A stretch of 16,336 bases of DNA from JALZAA01 sp036005605 (GTDB lineage Bacteria > Actinomycetota > Acidimicrobiia > IMCC26256 > JACDBD01), in assembly GCA_036005605.1 (NCBI GenBank), contig DASYQJ010000300.1, positions 1 through 16,336 on the forward strand, given 5' to 3'. The notes beneath the pieces are model-generated. The model worked only from the letters and a program-made list of their open reading frames with translations. It was not told the DNA's origin and did no database searches. Positions 12,977-16,336 of the stretch are shown here, piece by piece (the stretch's first letter is position 1; every line of letters starts with the position of its first letter). The position numbers and the translations under genes are program-made.

Positions 12977-14007
12977 TGACCGTACGAGTAGGGATCAACG
13001 GATACGGGCGGATCGGCCGATCCTTCCACCGGGCCCTGCTGGACCGGGGAGAGCGCGCCGGGGTCGAGCTGGTCGCGGTCAACGACCCGTTCGGCGACAG
13101 CGAGACGATGGCCTTCCTGCTCAAGCACGACTCGGTCGGCGGCACGCTGCGCAACGAGGTGAAGATCAGCAACGGCGGGTTCTCGGTCGACGGCAAGGAG
13201 GTCAAGAAGCTCGACGTCCGCGACCCGGCCGAGATCCCGTGGGCCGATCACGGCATCGAGGTGGTCATCGAGTCGACCGGCGTGTTCACCGGGCGCGAGG
13301 CGGCGGCCGGGCACCTGAAGGGTGGCGCCAAGCGGGTGATCATCTCCGCCCCGTCGGGTGACGCCGACATCACGCTCTGCCTGGGCGTCAACGACCCCGC
13401 CTACGACCCGGCGCAGCACACGGTGATCTCCAATGCGTCGTGCACGACGAACTGCCTGGCGCCCCTGGCCAAGGTGCTCAACGACCGGTTCGGCATCGAG
13501 CAGGGCTTCATGACGACGATTCACGCGTACACGAGCGACCAGGCCCTCCAGGACATCGCGCAGACGAGCCGCTCGGGCAAGGCCGACATGCGACGTATGC
13601 GTGCCGCCGCGCTGTCAATCATCCCGGCCAGCACGGGCGCGGCGAAGGCGATCGGTCTGGTGCTGCCGGAGCTGGACGGCAAGCTGAGCGGCACTTCCAT
13701 GCGCGTACCGGTGCCCGTGGGTTCGATCACCGACCTCACCGCGGTGCTGGGCCAGGGGACGAGCGCCGACGAGGTGAACGAGGCATTCGCAGCCGCGTCC
13801 AACGACGCCTCCTACAAGGGCGTGCTGTCGTACACGGAGGAGCCGCTGGTCTCGGCGGACATTGTCGGCGCCCCGGCGTCGTGCATCTTCTCCGCCAAGG
13901 ACACCATGGTGAACGGGACGATGGTGAAGGTGCTCGGCTGGTACGACAACGAGTGGGGCTTCTCGAACCGGCTCGTCGATCTCAGCGCGTTCCTTGGCGA
14001 GCGCTGA
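12976..14007 (+). CDS. gap: Glyceraldehyde-3-phosphate dehydrogenase, type I
   Basis: This is the cytoplasmic glycolytic enzyme converting glyceraldehyde-3-phosphate, phosphate and NAD+ to 1,3-bisphosphoglycerate. The 343-residue protein starts with the Rossmann motif VRVGINGYGRIGR. An aspartate in VAVNDPF is expected to favour NAD over NADP. The active site SNASCTTNCLAPL has nucleophile C156, and H183 lies in TTIHAYTSDQ. The C-terminal YDNEWGFSNRLVDL is standard. ATG 12976 is supported by GGAGG at 12963-12967 with 8-nt spacing. It is the first of three consecutive glycolytic genes and ends 14 nt inside pgk. The reading frame is open far upstream through yvcK, but only in a shadow frame. Confidence 0.98.
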   Translation: MTVRVGINGYGRIGRSFHRALLDRGERAGVELVAVNDPFGDSETMAFLLKHDSVGGTLRNEVKISNGGFSVDGKEVKKLDVRDPAEIPWADHGIEVVIESTGVFTGREAAAGHLKGGAKRVIISAPSGDADITLCLGVNDPAYDPAQHTVISNASCTTNCLAPLAKVLNDRFGIEQGFMTTIHAYTSDQALQDIAQTSRSGKADMRRMRAAALSIIPASTGAAKAIGLVLPELDGKLSGTSMRVPVPVGSITDLTAVLGQGTSADEVNEAFAAASNDASYKGVLSYTEEPLVSADIVGAPASCIFSAKDTMVNGTMVKVLGWYDNEWGFSNRLVDLSAFLGER

Positions 14008-15193
14008 GCTCGGGATCCCGCGTCTCGAGGACCTCCCACTCGGGCGCGGGCGGCGCGTCCTCGTGCGCGTCGACCTCAACGTTCCGCTCGAGGACGGCGT
14101 CATCACCGACGACTTGCGCATCACCACCGCCCTCCCGACGCTCGGGTGGCTCCGCGAGCAAGAAGCCGCCGTGGTCGTGGCCGGGCACCTCGGCCGACCG
14201 AAGGGCGCACCGGACCCGCAGTATTCGATGGCGCCCGTTGCGGCGCGCCTCGGCGAGTTGCTCGGACAAGAGGTTCCCCTCGCACCCCGTGTCGTGGGCG
14301 CCGCCGTCGAGCCGTACGTGGCCAGCCTCGAAGGCGGCAACGTCATCATGTTGGAGAACCTGCGCTTCGAGCGGGGCGAAACGACGGACGATCCCGCCTT
14401 CGCGACGAACCTGTGCGAGCTCGCCGATGCCTATGTGAACGAGGCGTTCGGCGCGTCGCATCGGGCGCACGCCTCGATTGTCGGGCCACCGCGTGTCCTT
14501 CCGAGCGCCGGGGGCCGGCTGCTGATCCGCGAGGTCGAGACCCTGTCGCGCTTGCTCGAGGCGGGGGAGCATCCTTTCGTGGCGGTGCTCGGGGGCGCGA
14601 AGGTGAGCGACAAGCTCGGCGTCATCGACGCGCTCCTCGAACGCTGCGACGCGATCCTCGTCGGCGGGGCGATGATGTTCACGTTCCTCCTCGCACTAGG
14701 CCACTCGGTCGGGGACTCGCTCGTCGAGCCCGAGATGGTCGACGAGTGCCGGCGGCTCCTCGAAACCGGGCGCGTCCGCATCCCGACCGACGTCGTGGTG
14801 GCCGAGGAGATCATCGACGACGCCGAGGCGCGCGTGGTGCCGGCGGACGCGATGCCCGCGGACGTCAAGGGGCTCGACATCGGTCCCGAGACCGCCGACG
14901 CGTTTTCGGCCGAGATCGGAGACGCGGCCCTGCTCCTGTGGAACGGGCCGATGGGCGTATTCGAGTTGACGCCGTTCGCGGACGGGACCCGCGCGGTCGC
15001 GGAGGCGGTGGCGCGGTGTCCCGGCTTCACGGTGGTGGGCGGCGGTGACAGCGCAGCCGCTGTGCGACGCTTCGGGCTCGGCGATCGGATCGACCACGTG
15101 AGCACCGGCGGCGGCGCGTCCCTCGAGTTCATCGAGCAAGGCGACCTGCCCGGGCTCGAAGCGCTGCGGGAATCCACGAAGATGGAGAGGTGA
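13994..15193 (+). CDS. pgk: Phosphoglycerate kinase
   Basis: This enzyme transfers phosphate from 1,3-bisphosphoglycerate to ADP. The 399-residue protein has normal family length and motifs: RVDLNVPLEDG near residue 25, GHLGRPKG, NLRFERGE, GGAKVSDK, the hinge/nucleotide region GPMGVFE, and GGGDSAAAV near the C-terminus. The start is unusual: no ATG or GTG lies before the essential first strand (RRVLVRVDLNVP). TTG 13994, which overlaps gap by 14 nt and lacks a clear Shine-Dalgarno, is therefore the best candidate. Translation is probably coupled to gap. The stop TGA at 15191-15193 overlaps the tpiA ATG by one base. Confidence 0.96.
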   Translation: MASAELGIPRLEDLPLGRGRRVLVRVDLNVPLEDGVITDDLRITTALPTLGWLREQEAAVVVAGHLGRPKGAPDPQYSMAPVAARLGELLGQEVPLAPRVVGAAVEPYVASLEGGNVIMLENLRFERGETTDDPAFATNLCELADAYVNEAFGASHRAHASIVGPPRVLPSAGGRLLIREVETLSRLLEAGEHPFVAVLGGAKVSDKLGVIDALLERCDAILVGGAMMFTFLLALGHSVGDSLVEPEMVDECRRLLETGRVRIPTDVVVAEEIIDDAEARVVPADAMPADVKGLDIGPETADAFSAEIGDAALLLWNGPMGVFELTPFADGTRAVAEAVARCPGFTVVGGGDSAAAVRRFGLGDRIDHVSTGGGASLEFIEQGDLPGLEALRESTKMER

Positions 15194-15972
15194 TGGCCAG
15201 CAACGAGCGGCGGCCGATCATGGCCGGCAACTGGAAGATGCACCACACGCACCTGGACGCGATCCAGGTCGTCCAGAAGCTGTCGTACCGGCTCGAGGAC
15301 CGCGACTACAAGGAATGCGAGATTGTGGTGTGCCCGTCGTTCACCGCGCTCCGCTCGGTCCAGACCGTGCTCGAGGCCGACCGCATCCCGATCCTGCTGG
15401 GCGCGCAGAACGTCCATTGGAAGGACCAGGGCGCGTACACCGGCGAGGTGAGCCCGCCGATGCTCGCGAAGCTCAACGTGCGCTACGTCATCGTCGGGCA
15501 CTCCGAGCGTCGTCAGCTGTTCGGCGAGACCGATGAAGAGGTGAACCTGAAGCACAAGGCCGTCATCAAGCACGAGATGACGCCGATCGTGTGTGTGGGC
15601 GAGACCCTCGAAGAACGCGAGGCGGGGCGTACCGACGAACGCGTCGACAGTCAGACCCGCGCCGCGTTCGCCGGCGTGCGATCCGGCGCTGCTGCCGCTT
15701 CCGTTGTCGCGTACGAGCCGATCTGGGCTATCGGGACCGGGCGCAACGCGACACCCGAAGACGCCAACGCGACCATCGCCGTCGTCCGCGCCGCGTTGCG
15801 GGACATCTACAACGCCGAGACCGCCGCCGGGATCCGGATTCTCTACGGCGGCAGCGTGAAACCGGGCAACATCGCCGACCTCATGGCGATGCCCGAGGTC
15901 GACGGCGGCCTGGTCGGCGGTGCGTCCCTGGATCCCGACGAGTTCGCCCGGGTCGTGCGGTTCCGTGTCTGA
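15193..15972 (+). CDS. tpiA: Triosephosphate isomerase
   Basis: This TIM-barrel enzyme interconverts dihydroxyacetone phosphate and glyceraldehyde-3-phosphate. In this cell it also shares dihydroxyacetone phosphate with NadA. The 259-residue protein has substrate-binding N13 and K15 in AGNWKM, catalytic H103 in IVGHSERR, catalytic E175 in AYEPIWAIGTG and the phosphate-binding LYGGSVKPGN. ATG 15193 gives TGATG coupling with pgk and a GGAG at 15184-15187; GTG 15190 directly before it is an alternative adding one residue. The TGA stop at 15970-15972 lies within a 7-bp inverted repeat. Confidence 0.98.
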   Translation: MASNERRPIMAGNWKMHHTHLDAIQVVQKLSYRLEDRDYKECEIVVCPSFTALRSVQTVLEADRIPILLGAQNVHWKDQGAYTGEVSPPMLAKLNVRYVIVGHSERRQLFGETDEEVNLKHKAVIKHEMTPIVCVGETLEEREAGRTDERVDSQTRAAFAGVRSGAAAASVVAYEPIWAIGTGRNATPEDANATIAVVRAALRDIYNAETAAGIRILYGGSVKPGNIADLMAMPEVDGGLVGGASLDPDEFARVVRFRV

Positions 15973-15997
15973 GGCCTGTGTTAGCGTTTTGGCCTCA
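15970..15997. repeat. 7-bp inverted repeat between tpiA and secG
   Basis: TGAGGCC (15970-15976) and GGCCTCA (15991-15997) are perfectly complementary with a 14-nt spacer. The left arm includes the tpiA stop codon, and the spacer holds the possible secG -10 box. There is no U-tract, so it is not a standard intrinsic terminator. It could be an operator or an RNA processing/attenuating hairpin. Confidence 0.4.
15982..15987 (+). promoter_or_regulatory. Possible secG -10 box (TAGCGT)
   Basis: TAGCGT fits TANNNT and lies 30 nt before the secG GTG, leaving room for AGAGGG at 16001-16006 in a short leader. No convincing -35 is seen. Confidence 0.3.
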
Positions 15998-16017
15998 CCG
16001 AGAGGGAATGACCGCCC

Positions 16018-16245
16018 GTGCTGAATGCCATTCTTCTGGTCCTCGACGTCATCGCCTGCGGGATGCTGATCCTCTTCGTGCTGCTCCACGCCGGTCGCGG
16101 CGGCGGTCTGTCCGACATGTTCGGCGGCCAGATGGGGGGTTCGATGGCGGGATCCACCGTCGTCGAGCGGAACCTCGACCGGATCACGGTCGTCACCGCC
16201 ATCGTGTTCACGTTCTCGACCGTCCTGCTCGCCCTGCGCGTCTAG
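16018..16245 (+). CDS. secG: Preprotein translocase subunit SecG
   Basis: SecG is the small third subunit of the SecYEG protein-export channel and aids SecA cycling. The 75-residue protein has two membrane segments (about 3-22, ILLVLDVIACGMLILFVLL, and about 52-73, ITVVTAIVFTFSTVLLALRV). They are joined by the family's glycine-rich cytoplasmic loop GRGGGLSDMFGGQMGGS. GTG 16018 is chosen because the nearby ATG at 16008 is in another frame. AGAGGG at 16001-16006 is a somewhat distant ribosome binding site. Position after tpiA is the usual actinobacterial one. Confidence 0.93.
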   Translation: MLNAILLVLDVIACGMLILFVLLHAGRGGGLSDMFGGQMGGSMAGSTVVERNLDRITVVTAIVFTFSTVLLALRV

Positions 16246-16254
16246 CGCAGCCCG

Positions 16255-16260
16255 TAAACT
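16255..16260 (+). promoter_or_regulatory. Possible tRNA-Leu promoter -10 box (TAAACT)
   Basis: TAAACT is identical to the uvrA -10 box. It lies just after secG and 31 nt before the tRNA, giving a 5' leader of about 25 nt. A 6-bp hairpin, CCGCGC (16270-16275) with GCGCGG (16281-16286), falls in that leader. No -35 is recognisable within the end of secG. Confidence 0.4.
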
Positions 16261-16291
16261 TCTTGTTTGCCGCGCATGCCGCGCGGTGCAC

Positions 16292-16336
16292 GTCGGAGTG
16301 GCGGAATCGGCAGACGCGCTAGCTTGAGGGGCTAGT
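16292..16336 (+). tRNA. tRNA-Leu (anticodon GAG), truncated by window end
   Basis: The 5' half of a leucine tRNA is visible. It has the acceptor strand GTCGGAG (16292-16298), TG at positions 8-9, a D-arm containing GGCGGAATCGGCAGAC, and an anticodon stem CTAGC (16319-16323)/GCTAG (16331-16335). The loop TTGAGGG has anticodon GAG at 16326-16328, which reads CUC and CUU. The variable arm, T-arm and 3' acceptor strand lie beyond the window, so this is partial only because of the window edge. Confidence 0.92.

Overview
This 16.3 kb window is high-GC bacterial chromosome. GTG and TTG starts are common, genes overlap tightly, and several start codons sit 6-8 nt behind a TANNNT/GATAAT-type -10 box, as in leaderless transcripts. 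The gene order uvrC-rapZ-yvcK-(gap)-gap-pgk-tpiA-secG is the classic actinobacterial arrangement. Leaderless starts and the LexA-box type also fit Actinomycetota. A lineage outside Streptomyces and Mycobacterium (I would guess Acidimicrobiia) is likely, because whiA is missing from its usual place. The class-level guess is inference. No phage, insertion sequence, CRISPR array or other mobile element was found, and no stretch over 300 bases lacks a gene.

Left part (1-5042, + strand): the 3' part of uvrB, then mscL (mechanosensitive channel), then uvrA with its own promoter and a palindromic LexA (SOS) box. A class I SAM methyltransferase is coupled to the end of uvrA by a 4-nt overlap. uvrB, uvrA and uvrC are all present, so the window holds all the subunits of the UvrABC excision nuclease.

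Middle (5039-9187): nadA (quinolinate synthase, - strand) ends inside the stop codon of the methyltransferase. Its roughly 115-nt leader has two ACAACC-containing hairpin domains, and the second holds the nadA ribosome binding site. I read this as a candidate NAD+-sensing riboswitch resembling the nadA-motif (NAD+-I) class, and it is the most interesting signal in the window. Divergent from nadA is a GT87-type integral-membrane glycosyltransferase. It is followed on the - strand by a two-gene unit: a GlxA-type DJ-1/AraC regulator and an isonitrile hydratase-like DJ-1/PfpI enzyme.

Right part (9276-16336, + strand): uvrC (leaderless), rapZ, yvcK, gap, pgk, tpiA and secG form one closely packed run joining DNA repair, envelope/carbon-flux control factors, lower glycolysis and protein export. 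The window ends inside a tRNA-Leu(GAG) gene.
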